From Gnetum montanum (Eukaryota; Streptophyta; Gnetopsida; Gnetales; Gnetaceae), in assembly GCA_015680685.1 (NCBI GenBank), contig MNCI01014239.1:503866-567865 (forward strand): DNA of 64,000 nt, given 5' to 3'. How positions within the stretch are numbered: the first letter of the stretch is position 1; every line of letters starts with the position of its first letter. The notes beneath the pieces are model-generated. The model made no database searches, was not told the DNA's origin, and worked only from the letters and a program-made list of their open reading frames with translations. Shown one piece after another: positions 21,640 through 33,959 of this stretch. Position numbers and translations under genes: made by a program.

Positions 21640-24600
21640 ACTGAATAATAGGAGAACACCTTCCCAGGAAGAGAATTGATCCTACTAGCCCTTTAATTTA
21701 TTTGTAGATTGTAGGGAATGATCCATACAAAGCTTTGTTAGACTCAGGTTCCAATGTTAACTTAATTTCCCAATAAATGTACAAGACATAAACCTACCTC
21801 CACTTAAGAAATGTAATATCATGTTAAAGCTTGCAAACCAATTTATTACTCTTCCATTGGGATTGGTAGAGGATATTATGACCACTATTAATAGGTGGCC
21901 ATATCTAGTAGATTTCCTAGTAATCCATGTGGAAAACTACAAGGAAAACTTTCCAATCATTATGGGGAGGGCTTGGCTAAGTACAATTGATGCCAAGTTA
22001 GGAATTAGAGACCTCTCCTTATAAATCTATAGGAACAATGAATTCAATAAGATAGAGATGAAGAGAGTTCCATACATCGCATATAGTGACACATGCTACA
22101 ATTATGTGCAGAAAATATAGACAATCAAGAACATGTCTATTACAGTATGCAATATGTGTGTCAAAACCACTAGTATTTAAAGGTGTCTATATGTACTACC
22201 CATAAAACAAGAAGGCACCTAGTGGTTGACTATAGACAATAGCCCTAATTCTACAATATGCATGAACCCAATAGAGATCTTCACAAGTGCATATATAGAT
22301 AAGATGGATGAAATGGAGTAGATTTGGAGCTAACACTTTCAACTTGAGAATAAAAAAGAAGTAGAGATGGATTAGGGAGAGTTTAAAATTCTTAACACTT
22401 CTAAATAAGAGCTCTTGAAGCTGAAATTCTTACCAACATCTTTAGAGTATGTATTCTTAGACAACGAAAAACAAGTAATCAAAATATGGCCAACTCACCG
22501 AGGAACAAAAGAGAAAGTTTCTAAAGGTAATCAACAAATGGCCAACAACCTTTTCTTAATCATATGATGAGATAACATGAATAGATCTATGCATATGTTG
22601 GCATTGGATCTACATAGATTCTACTATCAAGCCCAAAAGGTAGTTGCAAAAAAGGTTGAATTTTAAGCTAAAACATTTTGTTAAAAAGGAGCTTAAGAAG
22701 CTTTTCAAGGTTCGATTCATTTACCTAGTGGTAGATAGTGATGGGGTAATCTTGCTTGTTATTGCATCAAAAAAGGAAAACAATGGAGAGTTTGTATAGA
22801 TTTTAGGTTGTTAAACATGGCCACATTTAAGGACCATTTTTTGCTACCATTTGTCAACCAAGTGTTAGACACTATAACAAGGCACAACTATGAAAATTTT
22901 CTAGATGAATATAGTGGTTATAATCAAATATAAATCACTCTAGAAGACTAGGCCAAAATCATATTCATAAGTTCTTGAAGAAAGGTTGCATACAAAATGA
23001 TGCTCTTTGTCCTATGCAACACTCCTACAACCTTCTAATACTTAGTCCTTAGTATCTTTTAGTAGCAAATTGGTAGTGGTTTGGAAGTCTTCATGGATGA
23101 CTTCTCCACCTATGGTGTTACTTTTGAACAATCCTTGGACCATCTTCAGTAGGTGATGAAATCATGTGTGGAAACAAACCTATGGCCCTACTAGTAGAAG
23201 AGCTACTTAATGATATAGGAGGGCATTGTCCTGGTCCACCAAATTTCACAAAAAAGAATTGAGGTGAACCCTAAAAAGATAAGGATCATTCAAGGAATTA
23301 GCAGACAACATCAAATAGTTAAATATGTAAGGTCATTTCTTAGACATTCTAGTTATTATAGATGTTTCATAGAAATTTCTTCAAAATTTCCAAGATGCTT
23401 ATTGAGCTTACTAAGAAGGATGTAGCATTTAAATGGACAAAGAAATAACAAGTATTCTAGTACTTTAAGTAGAAGCTCATAGAAACATCAATTCTATGTG
23501 CACCTGATTGGTCCAAACCTTTTCATATCATGATAGATACACCCATTATACAAGCAGGAGCATTGTGGATGCACAACTTAATTATAGTACTAAAAAAAGG
23601 AACTCATGGTAGTGGTTTACATTTTAAAAAAGTTTAGACACCATGTGTTTAGATACCCTATTTTATGCATATTGTTCATAGTGTAGTTTGTTTCCTAATG
23701 AACAAGCTAATAATGAATCCCTATCTTATACAGTGGTTAATGATCTTGCAAGAGTTTGACCTAACAATGGTGAATAAAAAGGGAACTGAGAATGTAGTTA
23801 TCGATCATTTATCTTAGTTAAGATGGGATAACACGGTAGATGAAGAGCCTTTATCTGATCAATTTCTACATAAGATTTTCTTTGTTAAGAAAATTGAAGT
23901 TTAAGCACAAGGGTTACAAAGTAGAATGATGAATTTCTCTTCTATCTACTCATATAGGAGACTCCTACAGAATGGGTTCATAAGAGGAAGTAGCAGTTCC
24001 CCTAGCAAGCCAAACACTACCTAGAGATAAAGGGAAACCTTTATAAAATCTATGCTAATGGCCTAGTACAATGGTGCATACATGATATATATTAACTAAG
24101 AGTCCTCCAGGATGCTCATGAGGACCCTTATGGGGGCCACTACACTAGAAGAAACATAATCATAAAAATCCTAATGGTAGAACATTTCTAGCCTACATTC
24201 TTTAGGGATTCTTTCAACCTTTGGAGAATTAATTTCATGAGATCCATCACTTCCATGTTCAAAAACTCTTTTATTATTAATTTTATTAATTATTATACTA
24301 AATGGGTTGAATTTGGAGTTATTATTAATTGTAATTTTTCCATTATAGCTTGATTCTTTTAGCAACAAGTGGTAAACAAGTTTGGTATGCCTAAGATACT
24401 AATTTCTAATGATGAAACCCATTTCATAGGTGTTAGCTTTCATAAGTTAATGTAATTCTTGGGGGTGGAACATAAACTTACAACACCCTATCATCCCCAA
24501 GCTAATAGTCAAGCTGAGGTAGATAATAAGGAGATCATTATAATTCTAACAAGGACCATCAACATATATAGAAAAGACTAGAGTACCAAACCCAACAATG

Positions 24601-25110
24601 CCCTATGGGCATATCACTCAAAATGGAAACTTCCTATAGGTAATTATACCTACTAGTTAGTGTATCAAATGTTACCTAAACTTCCAATTTAAACTAAAGC
24701 CCATACAGTCACAATTGTATGTGACCTTGACCTAGACATTAACCTAGCATAAAAAGAAAGACTAATGATACTTAACATGGTAGAAGAAAATCAAAATGTA
24801 CTCCTTATGATGAATGTAGTGCACAATACATAAAAAATGATGACATGATGTTCAAATATGAAAAGTTAAATTCAAACTAGGAGACAAGGTTCTAGATATT
24901 ATGGGATGGTCCATACATTATGCACTCAACTTTTTCTTTTAGGGCTATGATAATTTACCACTTAATAAACCCCCAAAAGCACATGTTGGTCAATATCCAA
25001 TAACTAAAGCCCTTTATAGACTTCTAAATACCCAACCACAACCACAAAAAATTAACCCAAGAACAAGCTTGCTCCATTTTTCAAATCTCCTTCTTCCAAC
25101 TTAGTCATGG
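21640..25110 (+). mobile_element. Degenerate Athila/Tat-type Ty3/gypsy pol
   Basis: The plus strand reads through all pol domains with many stops: protease LLDSGSNVNLISQ near 21740 and a 67-codon segment with PIIMGRAWLSTIDAKLGI (21821-22024). Reverse transcriptase follows, with EVFMDDFSTYG intact near 23085, and RNase H ending EFDLTMVNKKGTENVVIDHL near 23760-23815. Integrase comprises a zinc-binding part near 24100, then VEHKLTTPYHPQANSQAEV near 24465-24520. A C-terminal segment near 24900 (ILWDGPYIMHSTF) ends in SHGGEV at about 25105. Each segment pairs with the minus-strand element at 35735-45337, so they are relatives. Few methionine-initiated frames survive. Confidence 0.85.
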
Positions 25111-25790
25111 GGGAGAAGTCCATCTACCATAATATCTTGAAGAGGATGAAATTTTTTTTATCTATTTTTTTTTACATCATTCTTTATACATTTTCCATTT
25201 TCTTTCCTTCTTGATAATTATTTTATATATTTTACTTTTGCTTTTGCTTTTATTTGACTTTATTTTTTCCTTTCTCTTCTTATTATATTTGATTTTATTC
25301 CACTATTATTGTGAATTTTGAGAATTACTAAATGTAGTTATTAAGATTATAACTATCTTTAGAGGTCAAGTTTGTTTTGGATTAAGTCCTCTACCAATGA
25401 GTATCAATTGTTTGATGGTATCAGGTAATGAGCTCAAAACATCCACCCATTTAATTTGTCTCATATGAAGATTTGTATCATGGTAACACGATGGTTCTTT
25501 CACATGAAAACTTAAAAAGTAGCGTGTGCTCTCATTACCCAATGAACTAGAAAAGTACCAAGCGTAAATGAAAAAGGGTGTGGAATTAAGAGGATTTTTT
25601 GAGTTCTCTCATGAACTTCATTTAAGAGTCTTATGGCTCCTCATGGAATGTATCATCACTCCTGTTGTAATCTATAAAAGGAAGTATGTCTTTATAATGT
25701 ATGATTTCATTTGAAAAAATAAAAAATAAAAAGGAATCAAAACACACCTCTCTAAAGATCTCTTGGAATACAAGCACTAGTTGTGAGGTT
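25111..25790 (+). promoter_or_regulatory. Probable post-pol tract and 3' LTR with TATA-like box
   Basis: After the pol end comes a T/C-rich stretch typical between Athila-like pol and the 3' LTR, then a segment with CTATAAAAGGAAGTATG near 25669-25685, a plausible TATA box. No second LTR or target duplication was found, so the boundaries are uncertain. Confidence 0.4.
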
Positions 25791-26241
25791 GGAAAGACAT
25801 GTTTCCCATGCCTAAAAACACCCCTCTAGCTAAGGCACAAATTTCTTCCTCAAACATCTCTAACTACTTCCTTTTTCTCTTTTGTTCTTTTTCTAGAGTG
25901 AAGATTATTCTCTATGATTGTTGTATACTGATGATGGTAGGAAAGGAGAAACACATCAATGCAAGACTAGTGCTAATGGTATGAACTTGGTCTAGACTTA
26001 GAATAGATTAGTATTTGGATCATCATAATTATGCATTCCATAAAGGATCTCTTGTGAATATGATTCAAATTGTCCTTTCACAATCTCTCTTTCAATTATT
26101 CAAGATTCCATTTTCTTACCTCACTATCCCAGGCCATGGTCATCTGCTAGTTTTCATTTTATAGACTACATGATCCTAAGACAATCTCTTACAAGGGTAT
26201 AATATTTAACCTAAACCATAATTCACCATCCAAGGTGCCTA
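25791..26241. other. Intergenic; no recognised gene
   Basis: A 61-codon open frame (25799-25984) has no recognisable domain. Confidence 0.4.
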
Positions 26242-26246
26242 CAAAC

Positions 26247-27128
26247 TAGAGCAAGTTCACTCCAATAATTAGTCACCTTCAAATACTAAATCCAAATATT
26301 ATGAAGAGATATTAACTTTTTCTAGAAAATAAAAAAACTATATATCTTAAATTATTCAAAAGAGAAGATTACAATCAAGTTCCCCAAACCCACAAATATC
26401 AAAACCTCTTCAGATACTCAATGATATTGTAGAGCATGAGGCTTTACAACCATACAATGGTTATTCTCAATGTAAGACACAACCAATGATAAATCTTTCC
26501 CACAAACTAGGACTAAGATTTAATTTAGAAAAGTAAACATGAAATAAGAACACATAGGCCAATCCACACACATTGACCTTGGAGCTACAACCACACCTAC
26601 ACTCACTCAATTTTCTCTATCACACTCTTACCAAGCCCTCATCAACTCAAGAGATCTTATCAATAATTCTTTCTCTCTCTCTATCCATCCATAAACATGA
26701 AACGACAACATATTTATTAAGAAAATAAGATAAATATCTTTTTCCTTTATCTCCCAACTATTTTCTAACTTGGAATGGCCAATTCCAAAAGTTTCCTAAC
26801 CATACAGGTTGTCTCCTATAAAGACACAACTTTCAATCAAGACATTTGCTATTTTTGAGAGATGTCTCCTCCTTGAGTGAGACATCTCTTGCAATGTAAG
26901 ACAGCTTACCCAAGATGGCTTCATTGTTGGTAATATGACTCCTCTATAGCAAGATGTCTTTTCCAATTCCAAGACATCTCCTGCCAAAATAAAGACATCT
27001 TCTATGAAGACTCCACTCTCAGCCAACATGCCTTCTTGACCCCTAAGATGCCTTCATAGAGCCCAAAAAACTTGCACAAGACAAATGTAGGAAAGAACAA
27101 GGGGATTAAAATAGGTTTTCCTACACCA
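26247..27128 (-). repeat. 3' LTR of the 26.2-kb gypsy element
   Basis: The LTR is 882 bp. Its outer part holds many variants of GACATCTCCT/GACATCTTCT (on the minus strand AGATGTCT) between about 26815 and 27060. It is colinear with 31765-32723. Confidence 0.88.
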
Positions 27129-27343
27129 ACTCTCGCACTCTTCAAAAAGTGAGCTCATGTGAACAAGGGAGTAGGGGTTGAAGTGATTCACCACTGATGA
27201 AGTTGGATCTCATAGATTCATACAACATCATTCATAGACTAGTCCTTTCAATTGATCAAATATTTATTCTTCTTAACTACCAAAATGCTAGAAGCTTTCC
27301 TCTACTTAAGTATGATTTCCTTCCTCTCCATTAAAGGCTTTGA

Positions 27344-28550
27344 CTAATTAATAGCCCTCTTCAATTCATTAATGCTATGTTGTATGGTGTCCTCAAATGG
27401 TCCATGATAGTGCACAAGATCTAAAACATTAAATACAAAAGACATACCAAAAGCATTTTCTAAATGTATCTCAAAAGTATTATCAATAATCTTAGCCTTA
27501 ATTTTGAAAGGTTCCATCTTCTTCACTTTCAACTTGGAGAAGTTAACATCTTTTAAATGTTTCTTCTTCAAGTGCACTCAAACCAAATTACCAATTGCAA
27601 AATTTGGCTTTTTTTTTGCCCTCATTCCTCTTGAGGATTCTCTCTTTAGCCATCTTCTTAAGATTTTATTGTACTTATTCATGGAGATCCCTCATCACTT
27701 GCATAAAATTAGCTCTAATTTGAGCTTCACCATCAAAGCACTTCAAGATTTCCATCATCTTTAGACAAAACCCATAGTTCACCTCAAATGGACATTTTCC
27801 AATAGCAAGATGGAAAAAATTATTGTATAAAAACTCAACATGATACAATAATTTTTCCCACCTATTTGGTTCTTCATCACGCAAAGATCTTAATATGTTT
27901 AGTAAGGATTTATTCACCACCTTTTTTTGGCCATCAAATTGGGGATGATATGCACTAGAAAAATTCAACTTTTTCCCAAAAATTTTTTAAAGGGACATTT
28001 AAAAGTGAATTATGATTTTGGAGTCTCTATCACTAACTATGTTCAAAGGAATTCCATGCAACTTTAGACCATGTTGGAAAAATAAATTTTTAACATGTGA
28101 AGCATTACTCAAATTCTTGCATGGAATGAAGTGTGTCATCTTAAAGAACATGTAAACAATAATAAAAATTAAATTATTGCCACTTTTGGTTTTTGAAATA
28201 CCACTCAGAAAATCCTTCAACAAATGTTTTCATGAACCCTTTGGAATTGGCAAAGGCATATAATGTTCGCCCACTCCTTTACCTCTTTTTAATTTCTAAC
28301 AAGTTAAATACTCCTTCACAAACTTGGAAACTTTAGTTGTCATACTAGGCCAAAAATAGTACCTACATACAAGTTCCAATGTTTTATCCCTACCCATGTA
28401 ACTTGCCATGCTACTATAATGCTTTTCAAATAAAATCTTTTTCCTAAAATCATTATTAGAAATAGATGCCTTTTCATTTTTAAATAATAGTTTATCATGG
28501 ATATGATAGTTCCTTTGTTGGTCTATCCTACTAAACAAGGGCTCTTTCAT
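27344..28550 (-). pseudogene. Integrase remnant of the 26.2-kb gypsy element
   Basis: Minus-strand order: a zinc-binding domain in 28296-28550 with ASYMGRDKTLELVCRYYFW and a final YLTC; the catalytic core with IVSDRDSKI near 28010-28030; FSSAYHPQFDGQKKVVNKSL near 27905-27965; then a GPY/F-like module (MEPFKIKAKI, VLDLVHYHGPF) at 27380-27530. The usual catalytic Glu in DGQTEVVN is Lys here (DGQKKVVN), and frames shift between domains, so it cannot integrate. Confidence 0.87.
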
Positions 28551-29800
28551 GCTTCTCCAAACCTATCAAAAATCAACATTATGCTCATAAAAAGAAGAAA
28601 AATCACCCATATCTTTCACATAAGATACACTAAAATTAACCACATGTACCTTATTTAATGTATCAACCACCACATTGGCTTTCCAACTTTTATGGTTTAA
28701 TACAAAATTGAACTCTTTTAACTATGCAATATACTTCATGTGCTTAGCCCTCAACTTTATTTGATAATTTAGAAATTGAAGTGATTTGTGGTGCATCATC
28801 AAAGTAAAATCCTTGGGTAATAAGTAATGTCTCAAATGCTTGATTTCTTAAAGAATAACATGCAACTCCTTCTCATGTATACTATATTTTTACCTTGACT
28901 CATTCAAATTTTTTGAGAAGAAAGCAACAAGCATACCTTCTTGTGAAATTATCCTACCAATGATAAGTCCACTTGCAATCATCTCCACCTAAAAAAGCTT
29001 TTCAAAATCTAGAAATACAAGTATTGGTTCATTGGCAATTTTTTCTTTTAACAAGTAAAAGCTTCATTGGGTATCATTATCCTACTTGAAATCTTTATTT
29101 TTCTTTAATAAAGCAAGCATAGGTCACAACATACTACTAAACTTGTTTGTGAACAATCTATAAAAGCCTACTAAAATAAGAAATGATCTTATCTTCTTAA
29201 CATTCTTAGGAGTTGGCTAGTTCCTAATTGCCTTTACCTTGGTAGCTTCCATCCAAATTTAGTTTTTAGAAACCACATGTCCTAAATATGTGATCTCCCT
29301 CTTGAAGAATTAAATTTTCTTCACATTGATCACCAATTGTACCTCTTTCAACTTAAGATACACCATCCTCAAGTGATCCAAGTGCTCTTCCTCATTAGAG
29401 CTATATACCAAAACATCATAAAAAAAGATAGCATAATGCTTACCATTTAAGTCCTTTAATACATCAAGCATCAATTGCATGAATGTATTGGGTATGTTCA
29501 TGAACCCAAATGGCATCACCAACTACTCAAACAATCCATTGGTGTCTTCAAAGTTATCTTCTACTCATCAAAAACCCTAATTCTAATTTGATGGTAACCA
29601 CTCTTCAAATATATTTTACTAAAAATTTTAGCATTGGAAAGGACATCAAGGATATCATCTATCCTTGGAATAGGAAAATTGTACACCGTTTTTATCTTGT
29701 TCACTACTTTAGAAGGTGAAATGGATTCCCTTACAAAACCATTTTCAAGTAACTCCTCTACTTACCTTTGTAATTCATCTCACTAATTTTGTGCCATCCA
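28551..29800 (-). pseudogene. Reverse transcriptase and RNase H remnant of the 26.2-kb gypsy element
   Basis: 29310-29522 reads VMPFGFMNIPNTFMQLM and YAIFFYDVLVYSSNEEEHL. The usual VFFDDIL catalytic motif has its first Asp replaced by Tyr, which would abolish polymerisation. RNase H-like pieces lie further down the strand (about 28640-29000) with several stops. Confidence 0.8.
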
Positions 29801-30599
29801 ATAAGATCTCTTATTTAGAATTGTAGCATTAGGAATAAAATCAATATGATACTATACATTCCTCATTAAGGGTAATCAGTCCTATTTCCCCTTGATCACC
29901 TTAGAAAATCTCTCCTTTAAGCCTAGCACACTTGTAGAAATTTCAACTTGCACATCACCATAGTTAGTAACAATTGTTGTCAAAATAACAAAACCAAAAC
30001 TTGTTTTGTCATGTTCCTTAATATATTCCCTCTCTCCTAGAAGGACTAAGAAAGCATTAAGTGAGCTCATGGATTCCATCAAGTCTAGCTTGTTCAACTA
30101 TCATTGGAATCAACTCGTGGATTCCATCAAGTCTAGCTACACTTTATACATTTCTTACTTAATAAAACTCAGTACAATTGTCAAAATTTCAAGGTCTACC
30201 AACAACTACATCAACAAAATTTTATTGGAAGTACATTGAACTTCACAACATAATGAAAACCTCCAATTTTAAATTTCAAAGTATATTATTTCCTCACCTC
30301 TTGGGAATATCTCTAGACAACCAATGCACTTTATAGGGTCTAGAATGAGGATTAGTTACCAAACCTTATCTAGAAACTATTCTTGAAGAAATAACATTTT
30401 CTTGGACTTCCCCATTAATCAAAATATGAATCCATTCCCTACTAAGAAAACATCTAGCTCCAATTAAAAATAATAGTGTTCTATTAGGATGGCCTCCTCT
30501 ATTTACATTCCCCATAAATGCACAAGAGTTTAATTTGGAAACATCCTCAAGTATTAGGATTACCTCTCTGAAGACCTTAGCTTGATGTCTTCTCCACCT

Positions 30600-31700
30600 C
30601 CATGGTTTGAAAATATTTGCCCTTGGCTACATTGTAAAGTGGACATTCCCATTTCTTATGTTCATATTCTTCACTCTTGAAGCATTGGATTTTTGATGAG
30701 TTCCTACCTTGACCCTTACCTCCCTTGCCTTTAGCCCTTTTAGCTTTTTCCTTCTCATAACCTCTTTTAGTCTTTTTGCCATGGTGACCATCCTTATGTT
30801 TATATTTGAACTTGGATCCCTTCTCCTTTTCATTGGAAGCTTGTTTACTCTTATTTATGAATCCACGTAACTTCTTATCAACTTAACTCTTGCTAGTATG
30901 CCATTTTGAGACCTCCTAAAAAGATTGAAACTTGTACATATTCTTACCAATTCACTTTTACTTAATGGAATAGATCACAAAATTTGATGTAAAATTGTTT
31001 GACATCCTTGTCACCTTGCCTTAGGAATTTCAACTTCATAATGGTATCTTCTCTTTAATGAGAGTATTCAAATTTTCTTTTCAACTTTTCATCATCTCCT
31101 AATATTTGATGGGTTAACTATTTTATCTTTCATAATCTTAGGACTCTTTTTCCCACTAAGTAGAAGTCATACCTTCTAATTTGGATTTAACAATAGGCAC
31201 CCTCAAGTTATTTGGTACCTCTTCCAACTAGAAATGATTCTCAAGCACCTTCAGCCAACCTGCAAAAGCAATGGTGTCATTAACACTATTAAAAGTCTTC
31301 AACTTTATGTATGAAAATCTTGTAGCATTTCTGAATGCTCTAGTAAGCCTTACATCATCTTCCTCATCAAGCTACCTTAGAAAAGAAGTATTTACCATAG
31401 TTGGAGTTCTCAAAATTCTTATATGAGGAATAGGATTCCCTTTCATTAAAATCCTTGGCTAATGAGTTTATACACTCCCATACTGGATTGCTCTTCTTCT
31501 TCATCTGCTCTATCTCCACTTGGTCATGAAACTTATTCATTTGAATAAGCATGCACATCACCTCTATGAGTCAAAATATGGCTAGGACTAATATTTTTGT
31601 CTACCTATCTAGCCGAGCAACCATCATCTGGAAGGCAAAGTTCATGCTCTTCATGTCTCTATCTAGTGCTTGAACCTATTTTTTCTTAGGTTCCATCTAA
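30600..31700 (-). pseudogene. gag remnant of the 26.2-kb gypsy element
   Basis: The minus strand carries VWECINSLAKDFNERE at 31367-31561, with a stop before the gag body. Near 30627-30833 is a lysine/arginine-rich stretch (KRLKEVMRRKKLKGLKAREV) followed by a decayed knuckle with a C..SEEYEHKKWEC-like reading in a shifted frame. Confidence 0.6.
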
Positions 31701-31764
31701 ACTAGACAAAGTTCTCAACCAAACCTAAGAAATAATCAATATAAATCTCTGATACTAACAAGGC

Positions 31765-32723
31765 TAGAGTAGGTTTACTCTAATAATTAATCATCTTTAA
31801 ATAATAAATCTAGATATTATGAAAAGATAATAACTTTTTCTAGAAAACAAGAAAACTAGCTATCTTCGATTATTTAAAAGAGAAGATTATAATTAGGTTC
31901 CCCAAATCCATAAATATCAAAACCTCTCCAAACACTTAATGATATTACAAAGCATGAGGATCTAAAACCACACAATGGTTGTTCTCAATGCAAGACAAAA
32001 TTGATGGTAAATCTTCCCTACAACTTGGGACTAAGATTTAATTTAGAGAAGTAAACAAGAGAAAAGAACACATATGCCAATCCACACACACTGACCCTAG
32101 ATATGCACCCACACCTACACTCACTCAATGTTCTCTATGACACTCTTGCCAAGCCCTCCTCAACTTAAGAGCTTTCTTCAAGACTTCTCTCTCTTTCTAT
32201 CCATGCATAAGCATGAAACAACAACATATTTATTAGGAAAATATGATAAAATCCTATGAAAATATTCCACAAGATCAACTTGGAATTTTTATGTTATTTC
32301 TATCTTTTCCTTCATCTTCTAGTTACTTTGCAACTTGGAATAGTAAATTCCATAAGTTTCTCAACTACACAGGTCATTTCTAGCATTCGTAGGTTGTGTT
32401 CTACAAAAAATAAAATAAAAATAAAAAATTGGCCAAGGCATCTACTATTTTTAGAAGATGCCTCCTCATTAGGAGAGACATCTCCTATAGGGTAAGACAT
32501 CTTCACCATTGGCAAGACATCTCCTATAGGATGTTTCTGTTGTAGGCAAGACAGCTCCATTAATTTGAAGACATCTTATACCAAACTAAAGACATATTCT
32601 ATGAAGATTTCACTCATAGATAAGATGTCTCCCTAACCTCTAAGATGTCTCCACAAAGCCCAAAACCTAAAAAATGCATATGTAGGAAAAAGCAAGGGGA
32701 TTGAAAGAGGTGTTTCTACACCA
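31765..32723 (-). repeat. 5' LTR of the 26.2-kb gypsy element
   Basis: The LTR is 959 bp, colinear with 26247-27128 (for example TTCCCCAAATCCATAAATAT and CACAATGGTTGTTCTCAATG against close variants). It is longer in the region with GACATCT repeats and an A-rich run near 32405-32430. Confidence 0.88.
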
Positions 32724-32728
32724 CAAAC

Positions 32729-33600
32729 TTCTTTTGATGGAGTTATATAAGGGCATGTTTAAGCATTAGCTTGCTTGGGGAAGGATCCAATTTTATGGCT
32801 TTTAGTATTATTTAATTTAAATCCCATAATTGTAGGCCTTGATTTGGTTATTTATAATCTTGAACACCTGCATCATCTAGTTTTGTGTTGATTTTGCTAA
32901 AAGATCATCTCATATTTGCTCATTCTATATGCTTGATTCACTCTAATGCATGAAAATAACCCTCATATGATATTATTGTCTTAGTTTTCTAACTTTCTAG
33001 CTTCCATTTAACTCTTATTTTAACCATAAACTCTAAAATTTCCTTAGAATTTAAGTTGAAAAAATGCTTGCATCAACACATTCCTATCAACATAGTTAGA
33101 TATGTTCACATAGCCTCATCAACACATCCTTGTCAATGTAGCATAATAATTAAAGAAATATGCATGATACTTCATTTTTTTTTACATTTCACTTCAAACA
33201 CCAAGGAAGTTTTTGTAATTTTTTGAAGCCTAGAAACTTCATGAAGTCATAGCTTCCTTACCACTTACCCATTTTAAACTATTTTTGAATCCTCATGCTT
33301 TCAAAGGTATGTGTTACATCATGGGAGCATCAACAATAGCTTTAGCAAATATTTTTCTAACATCCCATAGATCAAGTATTGAAATAATATTAAAATAATT
33401 ATCCTAAGAACTCATACCAATAATCAACCTCTGTTGAAGAGGAAACAAAATAATAATAAAACATTTTCATGCACCTACAATCACTAAATAAGAGCTTAAT
33501 AATAAATTATAAATTTATTTCCAAACTTAACCCAATTGAACAATTGAAATGTATCCAAGCATAGAGAGATTATATCAAAATAATTGATCTAGGGTTATTT
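32729..33600. other. Intergenic AT-rich DNA
   Basis: I see no gene or repeat family here. Confidence 0.5.
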
Positions 33601-33959
33601 TTGTGATTGCTGATGGCACCAAAATGAGAATTATAGGTAGGCGGGCCATTGCAGCCATGAGAGAAATAATAGCATGGAGGAAGAGGATAACTACAAAAAC
33701 CACAACAACCCCAAGAATAAGTTGTGAAGGTAACTCATGCTATTAGTTCCTTATGAAAAGAGTCTAAGGTAGAACTTGTTTGCTAGATTCCCACCGTAGA
33801 GCTGAGGTCCCAAGACTAAGGCTCAACTTAAAGGTCATGCTCACTACGTGCTATCTCAAGAAGATCTAAAAAAATAAATTTTAAAGCTCAATTCTTCAAG
33901 AATTGAACTTTGGATCTTTTATAGAGTTAGTATCAAAGGAGGTTAAATCCTAGCTATAA

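Larger units (their letters stand above)
26247..32723 (-). mobile_element. Complete but inactive Ty3/gypsy element, target duplication CAAAC
   Basis: The element is 6477 bp on the minus strand. LTRs are at 26247-27128 and 31765-32723; on the minus strand both begin TGGTGTAG and end in CTCTA. CAAAC stands at 26242-26246 and 32724-32728. The minus-strand primer site TTAGTATCAGAGATT (initiator-Met type) is at about 31745-31760, and a purine-rich tract GAAGAGTGCGAGAGT abuts the 3' LTR. Between them lie gag, zinc knuckle, RT, RNase H and integrase in gypsy order, all interrupted. Reverse transcriptase and integrase have lost catalytic residues. No chromodomain is visible after the integrase. Confidence 0.9.
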
